A stretch of DNA of 64,000 nt from Robiginitalea myxolifaciens (GCF_900115205.1 NZ_FOYQ01000002.1:806001-870000); one strand, 5' to 3'; shown: positions 16,153 to 25,219, numbered from the stretch's first letter. Program-made: numbers and translations. The notes: a model not told the origin generated them from the sequence alone.

Positions 16153-17067
16153 ATGACCAAGAGAATACGTTTTGTCCTTTATCTGCTGGCGATGACATGC
16201 CTGGTCATCCCGGATTTACACTCCCAGGAGAAGCGACTGGAAGTGGCTGTGTACGAATGTATTAGAAATGCGTATCCCGACCAGGGCAAAGCTCTGGACA
16301 GCCTGGTAGACCAGTACGAGAATGAATTAGTGGCACAGGGATTCCTGGAGGACCGCTCCGCAGAATCCTACTATAATCTTTTCCAGCGATTAGCCTCAGG
16401 CTCCCGGATAGAACGAGACTTAGGCCTTGAGTTTGTCTTTCGAATGGAACGCCTTCCCGCTATAGATTCCACCGCATCCCTGAAATGTCAGGAAAATCTG
16501 ATCAACTATGATCCGGGACCGGAGGGCGGCGTAAAACTGGCGCTTTTTGAGCTAACACTCTATGGCCCACAGGCCTCAGAAAAGACGCGCTCCCAGCTCG
16601 CACAGGTAGTTTTGGACTTGCTGGAGATAAGGGATTTCAACTTACCCTTATATCGCTTGCAAACCTATTGGATACTCGACTTACAGGAACCCGCAGAACT
16701 ACCGGAGGTAAGTATTAACAGCAGGCCTAATTTTCCTGCAGAAGGGTCCAGCACCTTACGCCTGTACTACACCCAGGAAGGACAAATCCTGATCGATAAT
16801 GTTCAAATCGATCCTGGCTGGATCAAGAAACGCATAGAAAGGCACTTCCGCGATTACAAATCGGAAACCGTCTTTGTGGTTACTGTAGACCCCGATCTTC
16901 GATTTCGCGAATACCTGCGGGTGAAAGACCAGTTACTGGGCGTTATTAATACGGTTCGCAACGAATATGCCGTTGCCACCTTCGGAAAGTCTATTGCCAA
17001 TCTGGACGAAGATGAGAAGCGGCAGGTAGACACCGCCTACCCTATCCAGGTGGTATTTCCGAATTAA
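16153..17067 (+). CDS. Secreted protein with C-terminal ExbD/TolR-like domain
   Basis: A 304-residue protein with signal peptide (MTKRIRFVLYLLAMTCLVIPDLHSQ). Residues about 28-200 are mostly helical with no family I recognise. The last 95 residues (from GQILIDNVQI) follow the pattern of the periplasmic domain of flavobacterial ExbD: a beta strand with ILID, a helix, TVFVVTVDPDLRFREYLRVKDQ, then VINTVRNEYAVATFGK and a terminal strand. True ExbD proteins carry an N-terminal membrane helix with a proton-carrying Asp, which is absent here. It may therefore bind or modulate a TonB/ExbBD system from the periplasm; this is inference. It is followed after 23 bases by a Crp/Fnr regulator. Confidence 0.6.
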   Translation: MTKRIRFVLYLLAMTCLVIPDLHSQEKRLEVAVYECIRNAYPDQGKALDSLVDQYENELVAQGFLEDRSAESYYNLFQRLASGSRIERDLGLEFVFRMERLPAIDSTASLKCQENLINYDPGPEGGVKLALFELTLYGPQASEKTRSQLAQVVLDLLEIRDFNLPLYRLQTYWILDLQEPAELPEVSINSRPNFPAEGSSTLRLYYTQEGQILIDNVQIDPGWIKKRIERHFRDYKSETVFVVTVDPDLRFREYLRVKDQLLGVINTVRNEYAVATFGKSIANLDEDEKRQVDTAYPIQVVFPN

Positions 17068-17090
17068 AACGGGTTTATTTTCAATAAGCG

Positions 17091-17681
17091 ATGCGGACCG
17101 AACTCCAACCCCTCCTCAATCAGATTCAAAGGTATGTTTCCCTCACCGAGGGTGAAATCGAGAAATTGCTCGCAATTTGTGAAGTGAAAACATTCCGAAA
17201 ACGACAGTTCCTGGATCAGCCCGGCTTTGTTAGCGGGTACCGCAATTACATTCTCAAAGGCGCATTCCGGTCCTATTTCATTGACCCTGAAGGAAAAGAA
17301 CACACCGTTCAAATCGCTATTGAGGATTGGTTTGTCAGCGATTTCTACAGTTATATCACCCAAACTCCGGCAACTTTGTTTGTAGAGGCTCAGGAAGATA
17401 CTACCCTGGTTCAAATGGCCTACAAGGATATTGAAGGCCTTTGTAAGGAAATCCACGCTTTGAGTGAATATTTTCGGATAACCACGGAGCGTGCCTTTGC
17501 TTTTTCACGGCATAGAGCCCTTTCCGGGATTTCCATGTCGGCTGAGGCGCGGTACCTGGAATGGGCTGCGAGGTATCCCGAAATGGATCGCCGGATTTCC
17601 CAGAAAGTAATTGCCTCCTACCTTGGAATGACCCCGGAATTTCTAAGTAAAATCAAGAAAAAGATTAGCAGCGAGTGCTAG
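17091..17681 (+). CDS. Crp/Fnr family transcriptional regulator
   Basis: A 196-residue regulator with a cyclic-nucleotide-binding-like beta-barrel (residues about 25-115) and a C-terminal helix-turn-helix (SQKVIASYLGMTPEFLSKIKKK). The barrel lacks the Arg-Ser cAMP signature and there are no FNR iron-sulfur cysteines, so the ligand is unknown; this is the common Bacteroidetes group of small Crp-like proteins. The stop codon TAG at 17679-17681 lies inside the first copy of a 20-bp tandem repeat. A palindrome suitable for a Crp-type dimer lies 146 bases downstream in the leader of the SDR gene, the probable target. Confidence 0.87.
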   Translation: MRTELQPLLNQIQRYVSLTEGEIEKLLAICEVKTFRKRQFLDQPGFVSGYRNYILKGAFRSYFIDPEGKEHTVQIAIEDWFVSDFYSYITQTPATLFVEAQEDTTLVQMAYKDIEGLCKEIHALSEYFRITTERAFAFSRHRALSGISMSAEARYLEWAARYPEMDRRISQKVIASYLGMTPEFLSKIKKKISSEC

Positions 17682-17712
17682 TCCTTTTCTACGAGTCCTA
17701 GTCCTTTTCTAT
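17673..17712 (+). repeat. 20-bp tandem duplication across the regulator stop codon
   Basis: 17673-17692 and 17693-17712 are two adjacent copies of the same 20-base unit, each containing CTAGTCCTTTTCTA, with two differences. The TAG within copy one is the stop of the Crp/Fnr gene. Confidence 0.75.
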
Positions 17713-17757
17713 AAGATTCGAATTTCTCGGAACTCCCTCCCCACTATTATCTTAAAC

Positions 17758-17782
17758 TAGTTCAAGCGGTTTTCCTGAACTA
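17758..17782 (+). repeat. Inverted repeat between regulator and SDR gene
   Basis: TAGTTCA (17758-17764) and TGAACTA (17776-17782) are exact 7-bp arms around an 11-base centre, just upstream of the predicted -33 element at 17788. It could be a second operator or a weak hairpin after the regulator gene. Confidence 0.35.
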
Positions 17783-17787
17783 CTTCA

Positions 17788-17818
17788 TTGGTATCCGCCA
17801 GCTTGTTGGGCATTTTTG
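17788..17818 (+). promoter_or_regulatory. Candidate promoter for the SDR gene
   Basis: TTG at 17788-17790 and CATTTTTG at 17811-17818 with a 20-base spacer match the flavobacterial promoter with one mismatch (C for T at the first -7 position). Confidence 0.4.
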
Positions 17819-17826
17819 TCGGGTAC

Positions 17827-17842
17827 TTGATCACTTGATCAA
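17827..17842 (+). promoter_or_regulatory. FNR/CRP-like palindromic operator
   Basis: TTGATCACTTGATCAA: half-sites TTGAT and ATCAA separated by 6 bases. The half-site sequence is FNR-like, the spacing is that of a CRP site. It lies 9 bases downstream of the -7 box and 29 bases before the SDR start, a position that suits repression. The adjacent Crp/Fnr regulator is the likely ligand, by inference from position. Confidence 0.4.
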
Positions 17843-17870
17843 TACATCATAAAAAACATCTGTAAATATT

Positions 17871-18698
17871 ATGAAACAGCGAAGTTGGTTGATAACAGGA
17901 GGATCGAGTGGTCTGGGCAAATCCCTGGCCCTATGCGCAATTAAGGCAGGGGATACCGTCTATGCAACGTTCCGGTCGTCTGAGCAGGCCCAGTATTTTG
18001 AAGCCCAATACCCGGGACGGGCCATTGGTCTGGTAGTAGATTTGGGCATGCCGGAGCAGGTAGCCTCCTTGATTCAGAAATTGGGGAAAGAAGGCATAGT
18101 CCCTGATATTCTGGTTAATAATGCCGGTATGGGATTCGTCGGGGCCATTGAAGAAACAACCCAAGAAGAGGCCCTGCACCTGTTTCAGGTAAATTTCTTT
18201 GCGATGCACGCCTTAACCCGGGCGCTTCTTCCAGGCATGCGGGCCCGTAAATCCGGGCAAATTGTACAGCTTTCTTCTCATAGTGGGGTTCATGCCTTTC
18301 CTGGATTCGGCATGTACAGTGCGAGTAAATTTGCCATGGAGGGTTTATCCGAAGCGCTGAAGGCCGAACTGGCTCCGCATGGCATTGACGTAATTCTGGT
18401 GGAACCCGGACCTTTCCGAACACAATTTGCCTCCCAATTGCCGGAGGCCGAGATGCGGTTGCCTGATTATGAAGAAACTTCGGGTGCTTTTCGAGATAAA
18501 TTGAAGTCAGTAAGTGGAAAGCAGGAAGGCGATCCCGAAAAGGCTGCCAAACTGATTTACCAAACCCTGAGCACTGATAAAAGGCCTTTTCGCTTGATCC
18601 TGGGGCCAACTGCCCTGAAGACAGTTACCCTAAAGCAGGAGGCGCTGGAAGCAGCCTTGAAGGCTTCACAAGCTCATGCCTCGGAAGTGATTTATTAA
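17871..18698 (+). CDS. SDR family NAD(P)-dependent oxidoreductase
   Basis: A 275-residue classical short-chain dehydrogenase/reductase. The nucleotide-binding TGGSSGLG is at residues 8-15, NNAG at about 83-86, the catalytic Ser in QLSSHSG and Tyr/Lys in YSASK (about 154-158). PGPFRTQF follows the active site as in ketoreductase-like members. The substrate cannot be inferred; such proteins reduce or oxidise small carbonyl or hydroxyl compounds in the cytoplasm. It is a single-gene unit with its own promoter, a Crp/Fnr-like palindrome in the leader and a bidirectional terminator at 18700-18729, so regulation by the upstream regulator is likely. Confidence 0.9.
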   Translation: MKQRSWLITGGSSGLGKSLALCAIKAGDTVYATFRSSEQAQYFEAQYPGRAIGLVVDLGMPEQVASLIQKLGKEGIVPDILVNNAGMGFVGAIEETTQEEALHLFQVNFFAMHALTRALLPGMRARKSGQIVQLSSHSGVHAFPGFGMYSASKFAMEGLSEALKAELAPHGIDVILVEPGPFRTQFASQLPEAEMRLPDYEETSGAFRDKLKSVSGKQEGDPEKAAKLIYQTLSTDKRPFRLILGPTALKTVTLKQEALEAALKASQAHASEVIY

Positions 18699-18699
18699 A

Positions 18700-18729
18700 A
18701 AAAACCACCAGTTTTCACTGGTGGTTTTT
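18700..18729 (+). terminator. Bidirectional terminator between convergent genes
   Basis: A perfect 13-bp stem, AAAAACCACCAGT and ACTGGTGGTTTTT, around TTTC. The A-run on one side and T-run on the other let it end transcription of the SDR gene and of the minus-strand BNR protein gene. Confidence 0.9.
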
Positions 18730-18736
18730 ATATCCT

Positions 18737-21700
18737 TTAGTCTTTGGAGAGGAACTCCTCAAAACTATCGAGTTCCAGTTCGTCTCCGCCTTTTACCTTA
18801 GGCTTAAGCGCGGCGAACTCTTTTTTAGCGGCCTCAAATCGATCCCGGATAAGCTTGAGATTTTCCAGGTCTGCTGCCGAAGGGGCATCATAGCTACTGG
18901 CCACCTTGCTGTACAAATCGCCCATTTTCTCACGCAATTGGGGCTCAGCACTGCCCACATAGTTATCACCAGTGGTAATCACCAAACTCTCCTTTAAGGT
19001 ATTGAGCTTACGCAAATCTCGGGTATCCCCGGCGGCCTCTGCCTGGGCAATATAGGCATCCACCTCATAGACCATATAAGCCAGGGACTCCGTCATGTTG
19101 TAGAGTTCCATAGTGGTCTTATGCTTGGCTTCGCGGGCCTCCGCTGAAATTCCATTGTCGGCGTATACCAATTCGAAGGGATACTCATAGGTCTGGCGTC
19201 CCTTGTTGATGACCGCCTTATAGGAACCGGCTGGTACCGTGGGTGAGGTAAAGCCTCCGAAAGTAAAGGTTTTACCCTTAGCCATTTTTGGTTGCCTGCG
19301 GGTATACCCCCATTCCACTATATTGATTCCCTTGGCCTTACCGGGCTCCAGGTCGAGGATTTTGTTTCCTTCCATATCCTGGATTTCCATGGTCATTTTC
19401 CCAAAGGTGTGCCGGCTTTTCATGAAATATTTGATCTGTGCATTGTCCGTAGGATTGGATCCGACAAACTCCGTTGAGGTCGTTGAACTTCCGAATCCTC
19501 CGGTTTCATCGATTACCGTGGGCTCCCCGCTGAAAAAGTGCAGGGTCTCCCCCATCACTGTTGCGTTTAATTGACGCAAGGGTGAAATATCATCGATAAT
19601 AATGATTCCCCGCCCATGAGTTCCCAGAACAAGGTCATTGGTTTGCTCCTGTAATTCTATAAAATGTACAGCTACGGGAGGAACATTGTTTCGGAATGGC
19701 GTCCAACTCAACCCGCCGTCGAGCGTAACAAATAATCCAAATTCAGTCCCGAGGAACAACAAGTCCGGATTCTCAAAATCCTCCTGGATACTCCGGGTAA
19801 ACCCTTCTACCTCGTCGGTGATGATCGACTTCCAACTGGCTCCAAAATCCGTGGTTTTATAGGCGTAAGGATTCATATCGCCACTTGTGTGCCCCTCGAA
19901 TACCGCATATGCGGTTCCCGGGTTATGAACGCTGGCTTCAATATGATATACCCAGGTATTTGCGGGAAGGCCAGGGATATTGGCAACGGTATTGGTCCAG
20001 GTTTTACCGCCATCGCGGGTGATTTGTACATTCCCATCATCGGTTCCCACCCAGATTATATTTTCATCCAAAGGAGACTCGGCTATCGTAAAAATTGTGG
20101 TGTGATTCTCAGCACCGGAGTTGTCCGTAGATAATCCACCGCTGTCGGCCTGGTTCTGTTTGGCCGGGTCGTTCGTGGTAAGATCCGGGCTAATGACTTC
20201 CCAGGTATCGCCCATATCTTCAGATTTATGCAAATACTGGCTGCCCATATAGAAGCGATCCGGTTGATGGGTGCTTACCGCCATGGGAGGGTTCCAGTTA
20301 AACCGAAGATCTTCCGCCCCAGCTGAAGGTTGTGGTTCGATGGTCTTGACCAAACGGCGCTCCGTGTCGAACCTCCAAACATTTTCCGCCCCTTGCATTT
20401 CGGAATAGATTATCGGTTTTGTAGGGTGTTTCAATACGCGGAAACCATCCCCGGCCCCTACGGAATTCCAGTCCCGGGCAGAGATACCTCCGGGGGAGTC
20501 CGAAGGTCCGTACCAGGAACCGTTATCCTGAAGTCCTCCATAAATGTTATAGGGTTCTGCATTGTCTACACTGATTTGGTAAAACTGCGATAAGGGAAGA
20601 TCCTCGCAAATTTCCATGGTGTTTCCTCCATCCCAGCTGCGATACAGTCCCCCATCGGTACCGGCATAAAAAATATCTGAATCTGAAATGCCAAATGCCA
20701 GATCGTGGATATCGGAGTGCATGTTTCCGAGGTTGCGGAAGGTTTTACCACCGTCTCTTGAGATAGAGCCGCTAAGTCCGGCCTTAACCACAACATTTTC
20801 GTCCCGTGGATCTACCACGATACGGGAGAAATAGAACGGTCTAACGGTAATCTCAAAATCATTGTTGAGTTGCTCCCAGCTGGCACCGGCATCATTTGAA
20901 CGGTACAAGCCTTTACGCGTATCCTCTTCGGCTTCGATTACCGTATAGAGGACATCGGGGTTTGAGGGAGCCACAGCGATCGCCAGGCGGCCCAAATCTC
21001 CCTCGGGAAAGCCGTTATGAATCTTATTCCAGCTTTGCCCCCCGTCGGTAGACTTGTACAGGGCACTGTTGCCTCCCCCTGAGGAAAAGGACCAGCCTGT
21101 CCTGCGAAAATCCCATAGGGAAGCATAGAGCGTATTGGGATCTGTCGGGTCCATTGCCAGGTCCGCTGCGCCCGTTCCAGGCCCCACATACAGGATTCTT
21201 TCCCAGTTGGCGCCTCCGTCGGTAGATTTATAAACGCCGCGTTCTTCGCTATCGCTCCATAAAGCACCCAGTACACCTACGTAAAGTGTATTAGGATCCT
21301 GAGGATGAACAATGACATTGGCAATGCGCTCGCTGTTTTCAAATCCAAGCGATTCCCAGGTGGCTCCTCCATCTTGGGATCGGAACAGGCCGCATCCAAT
21401 AGATACGCTATTTCGGGTCCAGGTTTCACCGGTTCCCACATAAATTGTATTGTCCGGATCGCTGGGATCCAGGGTAACCACGCCGATAGACTGGCAGTGA
21501 TCGTCAAAAATCGGAGCGAATGTGGTTCCGGCATCACCGGATTTCCAAACGCCACCACCGGCAGCACCAACATACATAATGCGATTGTTGGACGGGTGTA
21601 GTTCCAGGTCGTTGATACGACCACTCATCAGGGCGGGTCCGATATGGCGAGCCCTGAGGTCGCCAAATAAATTGTCTACCCGCAAAGTGTCTCCTTGCTG

Positions 21701-21760
21701 GGCATACGAAGTTGCAGGCAGGCATAATAGCAGACCTGCCAGGATTCCTAGTGTTCTCAT
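18737..21760 (-). CDS. Large secreted BNR-repeat (sortilin/VPS10-like) protein
   Basis: A 1007-residue protein with signal peptide (MRTLGILAGLLLCLPATSYAQ). Residues about 30-700 are two beta-propellers made of BNR/Asp-box repeats; at least eight Asp boxes are visible (SQDGGATW, STDGGANW, STDGGQSW, SNDAGASW, SRDGGKTF, TRDGGKTW and others). The C-terminal part (about 740-1007) is beta-rich then helical. Such proteins are often labelled glycosyl hydrolase or exo-alpha-sialidase-like, but the Arg triad of sialidases cannot be assigned and the protein is closer to the VPS10/sortilin group, so an enzymatic role is uncertain. No T9SS domain is seen. Only 20 bases separate its start from the upstream terminator. 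Confidence 0.85.
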   Translation of the reverse strand: MRTLGILAGLLLCLPATSYAQQGDTLRVDNLFGDLRARHIGPALMSGRINDLELHPSNNRIMYVGAAGGGVWKSGDAGTTFAPIFDDHCQSIGVVTLDPSDPDNTIYVGTGETWTRNSVSIGCGLFRSQDGGATWESLGFENSERIANVIVHPQDPNTLYVGVLGALWSDSEERGVYKSTDGGANWERILYVGPGTGAADLAMDPTDPNTLYASLWDFRRTGWSFSSGGGNSALYKSTDGGQSWNKIHNGFPEGDLGRLAIAVAPSNPDVLYTVIEAEEDTRKGLYRSNDAGASWEQLNNDFEITVRPFYFSRIVVDPRDENVVVKAGLSGSISRDGGKTFRNLGNMHSDIHDLAFGISDSDIFYAGTDGGLYRSWDGGNTMEICEDLPLSQFYQISVDNAEPYNIYGGLQDNGSWYGPSDSPGGISARDWNSVGAGDGFRVLKHPTKPIIYSEMQGAENVWRFDTERRLVKTIEPQPSAGAEDLRFNWNPPMAVSTHQPDRFYMGSQYLHKSEDMGDTWEVISPDLTTNDPAKQNQADSGGLSTDNSGAENHTTIFTIAESPLDENIIWVGTDDGNVQITRDGGKTWTNTVANIPGLPANTWVYHIEASVHNPGTAYAVFEGHTSGDMNPYAYKTTDFGASWKSIITDEVEGFTRSIQEDFENPDLLFLGTEFGLFVTLDGGLSWTPFRNNVPPVAVHFIELQEQTNDLVLGTHGRGIIIIDDISPLRQLNATVMGETLHFFSGEPTVIDETGGFGSSTTSTEFVGSNPTDNAQIKYFMKSRHTFGKMTMEIQDMEGNKILDLEPGKAKGINIVEWGYTRRQPKMAKGKTFTFGGFTSPTVPAGSYKAVINKGRQTYEYPFELVYADNGISAEAREAKHKTTMELYNMTESLAYMVYEVDAYIAQAEAAGDTRDLRKLNTLKESLVITTGDNYVGSAEPQLREKMGDLYSKVASSYDAPSAADLENLKLIRDRFEAAKKEFAALKPKVKGGDELELDSFEEFLSKD

Positions 21761-21777
21761 AGTGGTTTGTCTAAAAG

Positions 21778-21804
21778 AAAAAAGGCAGGCCGTAGCCTGC
21801 CTTT
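21778..21804 (-). terminator. Rho-independent terminator after the LolA-like gene
   Basis: AAAGGCAGGC and GCCTGCCTTT form a perfect 10-bp stem around a 4-base loop; read on the minus strand it ends in a run of six T. It lies 11 bases after the stop of the minus-strand gene at 21815. Confidence 0.85.
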
Positions 21805-21814
21805 AGCAGTAATT

Positions 21815-22576
21815 TTACTTGTCGGTGACTTCCTCTGGGAAGGCGAATATGGCTTCATCAACTTCGGGATTCAGCTCAATAGTAGTCATGCTGATAGGCT
21901 GTGATGGACCATTCTTTACACCTTGGCTCATTGAAAAAGGCATGTAAATTCCATCTACTTCCTGGTAATCAGAGAAAGTAATGTATTGCATCTGTCCTTT
22001 AGCAGGTCCCTGATTAATCTGGGATTCCAGCGCCAACGGAACAAAGTTTTCCGCATCGAAATAGTAGAATGAAATGTCCTCAACGGTCTCCCCTTCGATG
22101 GTAAGTGGTTCCTTAACCAGCTTAATCTTAAACGTTTCGGTTCCTTCGATGGTCTCGGTTCCCATCAATTCCACGGTATATCCTTTTTCCTTATAATCCA
22201 GGAAGGCATCCGGGAAGTCGTTGGTATTCAATTTAAAATTGGCAGTAGTTTCTGCATCGCTTTTTTCAGCTTTTCCAGTCTGGAAATTCGTTCCCCAAAG
22301 GCTTTCTCCATCAAAGACCCCTTGTTTGAATTCCTGTCCCTGTAACTTTATGACAGTAGCCTGGCGCCCATCACTCATCTGATAGATTTCCAGGGGTATT
22401 TCCATTCCCCCCTGATTAACGCTGGCCGTCATCTTCATTCCCTTAATGGCTTTAAGGTTCTCCTTTCCACCGATATTCTCGAAATACGTATCGAGGATTT
22501 CATCGGCGGTTTGTGCCTGAGCAGGCATCGCAATCGCCAAAGCGATTACCATGATTAATTTGTGTAATGTTTTCAT
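21815..22576 (-). CDS. Periplasmic LolA-like / outer membrane lipoprotein-sorting family protein
   Basis: A 253-residue protein with signal peptide (MKTLHKLIMVIALAIAMPAQAQ). The pattern DEILDTYFENIGGKENLKAIKGMKM followed by alternating beta strands and a FSDYQEVDGIYMPFS segment matches Bacteroidetes proteins with the LolA/LolB half-barrel fold, annotated as outer membrane lipoprotein-sorting proteins. It probably binds a hydrophobic ligand in the periplasm; it is not the canonical LolA. Hairpin 22605-22622 lies in its leader and a strong terminator follows it, so it seems to be expressed as its own unit, ahead of the BNR protein. Confidence 0.75.
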   Translation of the reverse strand: MKTLHKLIMVIALAIAMPAQAQTADEILDTYFENIGGKENLKAIKGMKMTASVNQGGMEIPLEIYQMSDGRQATVIKLQGQEFKQGVFDGESLWGTNFQTGKAEKSDAETTANFKLNTNDFPDAFLDYKEKGYTVELMGTETIEGTETFKIKLVKEPLTIEGETVEDISFYYFDAENFVPLALESQINQGPAKGQMQYITFSDYQEVDGIYMPFSMSQGVKNGPSQPISMTTIELNPEVDEAIFAFPEEVTDK

Positions 22577-22604
22577 TGAAAATTTTTTGGAAGTGTTTTA
22601 TTGA

Positions 22605-22622
22605 AATAGTCTCTGGACTATT
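22605..22622 (-). repeat. Inverted repeat in the leader of the LolA-like gene
   Basis: AATAGTC and GACTATT are exact 7-bp arms around TCTG, 28 bases upstream of the start codon. Possible operator or leader hairpin; no T-run follows. Confidence 0.4.
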
Positions 22623-22696
22623 GGTGTGATTAAAATAAGAATTGTTACAGAATCACCGGAAAATAAATCGGAAAATACCGAAAAGTTAATCGAAGC

Positions 22697-25219
22697 TTAA
22701 ACTCCCTCTTTGCGCAATACCTCTAACGGTGGGCTCTTTACAACCGATTTAGAGTTTGCGCGTCCAATCCAGACAACCATTAGTGTGATCGCAGGAATCA
22801 CAATCAGGAATGGGATCAGGGACGGATTAAAGGACACCTCGAACAGGCTAACCGCCAGGAGTTGGGTAGCGAGCAGGGCGAGCAGGGCGCCCATAATACT
22901 GCCGATGAGTCCAAGGAAAACGTATTCCAGGGTATTGATTCGGATAATCTGCCGACTATCCGCTCCGATCGTTCTCAGCAAGACCCCTTCCCGCATGCGC
23001 TGAAATTTACTGGTCCGCACGGCACCGAGCAAAACAATTAGCCCTGTGAGGATACTGAAGAAAGCCATAAACCGGATGATCCAACCTATCTTATCCAGAA
23101 TGTCCCCTACAGCATCCAGGATTTGACGCACGTCCAGAGCTGTGATATTCGGAAAGCGTTGCACCAATTGCTGCTGCAGTCCGGCAGAGGCATTTGCATT
23201 ATCGGCATAAGTGGTCATAACCTGAAACTGAGGGGCTTCTTCGAGAACGCCTCTGGGAAAGACCATCGAAAAATTGAGTTGCATGCGGCCCCAGTCGACT
23301 GCCCGGATGCTACCGACCACAGTAGGCATTAATACCCCCTGTACATTAACCATTAGGGTATCCCCTATCCCTACCAACGCATCCCGGGCAACATTGTCCG
23401 ATAAGGAAATGGGTACCGGGCCATCGCCGGAATACTCCGAGACCCACTCCCCGGATTGCAGGGATTCAGAAGCGATTAAGGTGTCGCGATAGGTAACCCG
23501 GAATTCATGGCTCAGGATCCATGGATTTATGCGCGAAGTGGTATCCCTGCGAATACTTTCTACCGATTTCCCGGCAATCTGGTCGAGCCGCAGGGTCACA
23601 ATAGGAATGTTTTCCATAACAGGCATTCCTGCTGAGCCGATTATCGCTGCCACACCTTCCTGCTGACCGGGTTGTATATCCAGGAGGATGAGGTTCGCAG
23701 CCGGGGTCTGATCTTCGATTTTAGCACGTGCCAGGAGCATATCCTGAGTAAAATAAAGCGTGCTGATCAAGAATGTGCCCAGACCAATGGCTAGAATCAA
23801 TACCAGGGTCTGATTATTCGGGCGGAATAAATTCTGAATCCCCTGACGGGCCTCGAAACTCCATCCCTTAGGAAAATAGCGTCGAATCAGACGCATCAAT
23901 AACCAGGTGAGCGCCCCTAGAATTAAAACAGCAACAGCCATCCCCACCACAAACCACAATGCCTGCATTGGGCGCTGGAGCAGCAAATAGGCCACTCCCC
24001 ATAAAATCCCAAAGATGAAGACCATAACGGTGAGGCTGACGCGCTTTGAAACCGGGGGACTTCCCTCATCGATGCGCAGCACCGCCAGCGGGCTCACAAA
24101 CCAGCTTCGGATCAGCGGCAACAACCCAAAGAGCAAAGACATGCTAATCCCCAGAAACAAGCCAAAGCCCAGGGGTTTCCAATAGAAATCCCATTGTAAC
24201 TCCACTGGCAGGAAATCGGCTATGAATAAAGGGAATACCCCTTGAAGCACATACCCCAGAACACTTCCCAAAATACCGCCCAGGATACCGATCCCGATAA
24301 TCTGGATGAGGAAGATCCGAAAAGTATCGGCCCGGGATGCCCCCAGACATTTGAGGATAGCGATGGAATTTCGCTTATCCCGCATGTAGATATGCACCGC
24401 ACTGGCAATCCCCATACAGCCCAGTAGGAGCGCTATGAAAGCGACCAGCTTTAGAAAACGGCCTACATTGTTGAACCGCCGGCCCAGACGTTGGCTGGTA
24501 TCCGTATGCAGGTCCATGTCTGCATTGAGATCATCCAGAATCGGATCCCAGCGATTGTAGATATCCTGAAGGTTAGCACCTTTATCGGCTTTAAAGTAAA
24601 TGTTGTATCCTACACGACTGCCCGTTTGTATGAGTTGAGTTTCCGGAATCAGGCGGTAGGGCAACCAAACCACTGGTGCCACCGAAGTAGCCACCTGAGT
24701 ATTCCCGGGCGCCTGAATGATCTTACCCTGGATTGGAACCATGAGCTCCCCTATTTTTAGCGTATCTCCTACCTGAAGGTTAAATTGGGTCATCAGTGCA
24801 GCATCGGCCAGCGCTCCCCCATCTTCTTTATAAAAACGCGAGGCCTCAGCAGGCTGTGTTTCCACCCGTCCGTAGTACGGATAGCCGGGTTCGATCCCCC
24901 GTACCCGAACCAGCCGTGTACCCGGCTTTTCAACAAAAGAGATCATGGAGACAAAATTCACTTCCCGAGCCTGTCTTCCCGGGATTTGGGCGAGGGTATC
25001 GTTTAATATTTCGGATGGTGCAGATTCGGTATCCACCAAAAAATCGGCTCCCATTAACTCCCTGGATTGACCGGATATGGTATCCTCCAGGGTTAGGCCA
25101 AAACTCTGAATGGCCACCAGGGCTGCAATACCGAGTACGATAGAAGCCATGAATAAGAGCAACCTATTCAGGCTGGAGCGGGCGTCTCGCCAGGCCATTT
25201 GTAGGTGCCAACTATTCAA
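22697..25219 (-). CDS. ABC transporter permease, FtsX/YbbP-like
   Basis: An 840-residue permease with the double-FtsX arrangement of YbbP: an N-terminal helix (residues about 18-40), a large periplasmic MacB-type domain, a first FtsX block of helices (about 255-400), a second periplasmic domain and a second FtsX block (about 715-835). About ten helices in total. It overlaps the ATPase gene by four bases (ATGA). With the ATPase and the divergent TesA-like esterase it repeats the ybbA-ybbP/tesA neighbourhood of Proteobacteria. The cargo of YbbAP-type exporters is not settled; extraction of a lipid-like molecule from the membrane is the usual proposal. Confidence 0.88.
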   Translation of the reverse strand: MNSWHLQMAWRDARSSLNRLLLFMASIVLGIAALVAIQSFGLTLEDTISGQSRELMGADFLVDTESAPSEILNDTLAQIPGRQAREVNFVSMISFVEKPGTRLVRVRGIEPGYPYYGRVETQPAEASRFYKEDGGALADAALMTQFNLQVGDTLKIGELMVPIQGKIIQAPGNTQVATSVAPVVWLPYRLIPETQLIQTGSRVGYNIYFKADKGANLQDIYNRWDPILDDLNADMDLHTDTSQRLGRRFNNVGRFLKLVAFIALLLGCMGIASAVHIYMRDKRNSIAILKCLGASRADTFRIFLIQIIGIGILGGILGSVLGYVLQGVFPLFIADFLPVELQWDFYWKPLGFGLFLGISMSLLFGLLPLIRSWFVSPLAVLRIDEGSPPVSKRVSLTVMVFIFGILWGVAYLLLQRPMQALWFVVGMAVAVLILGALTWLLMRLIRRYFPKGWSFEARQGIQNLFRPNNQTLVLILAIGLGTFLISTLYFTQDMLLARAKIEDQTPAANLILLDIQPGQQEGVAAIIGSAGMPVMENIPIVTLRLDQIAGKSVESIRRDTTSRINPWILSHEFRVTYRDTLIASESLQSGEWVSEYSGDGPVPISLSDNVARDALVGIGDTLMVNVQGVLMPTVVGSIRAVDWGRMQLNFSMVFPRGVLEEAPQFQVMTTYADNANASAGLQQQLVQRFPNITALDVRQILDAVGDILDKIGWIIRFMAFFSILTGLIVLLGAVRTSKFQRMREGVLLRTIGADSRQIIRINTLEYVFLGLIGSIMGALLALLATQLLAVSLFEVSFNPSLIPFLIVIPAITLMVVWIGRANSKSVVKSPPLEVLRKEGV

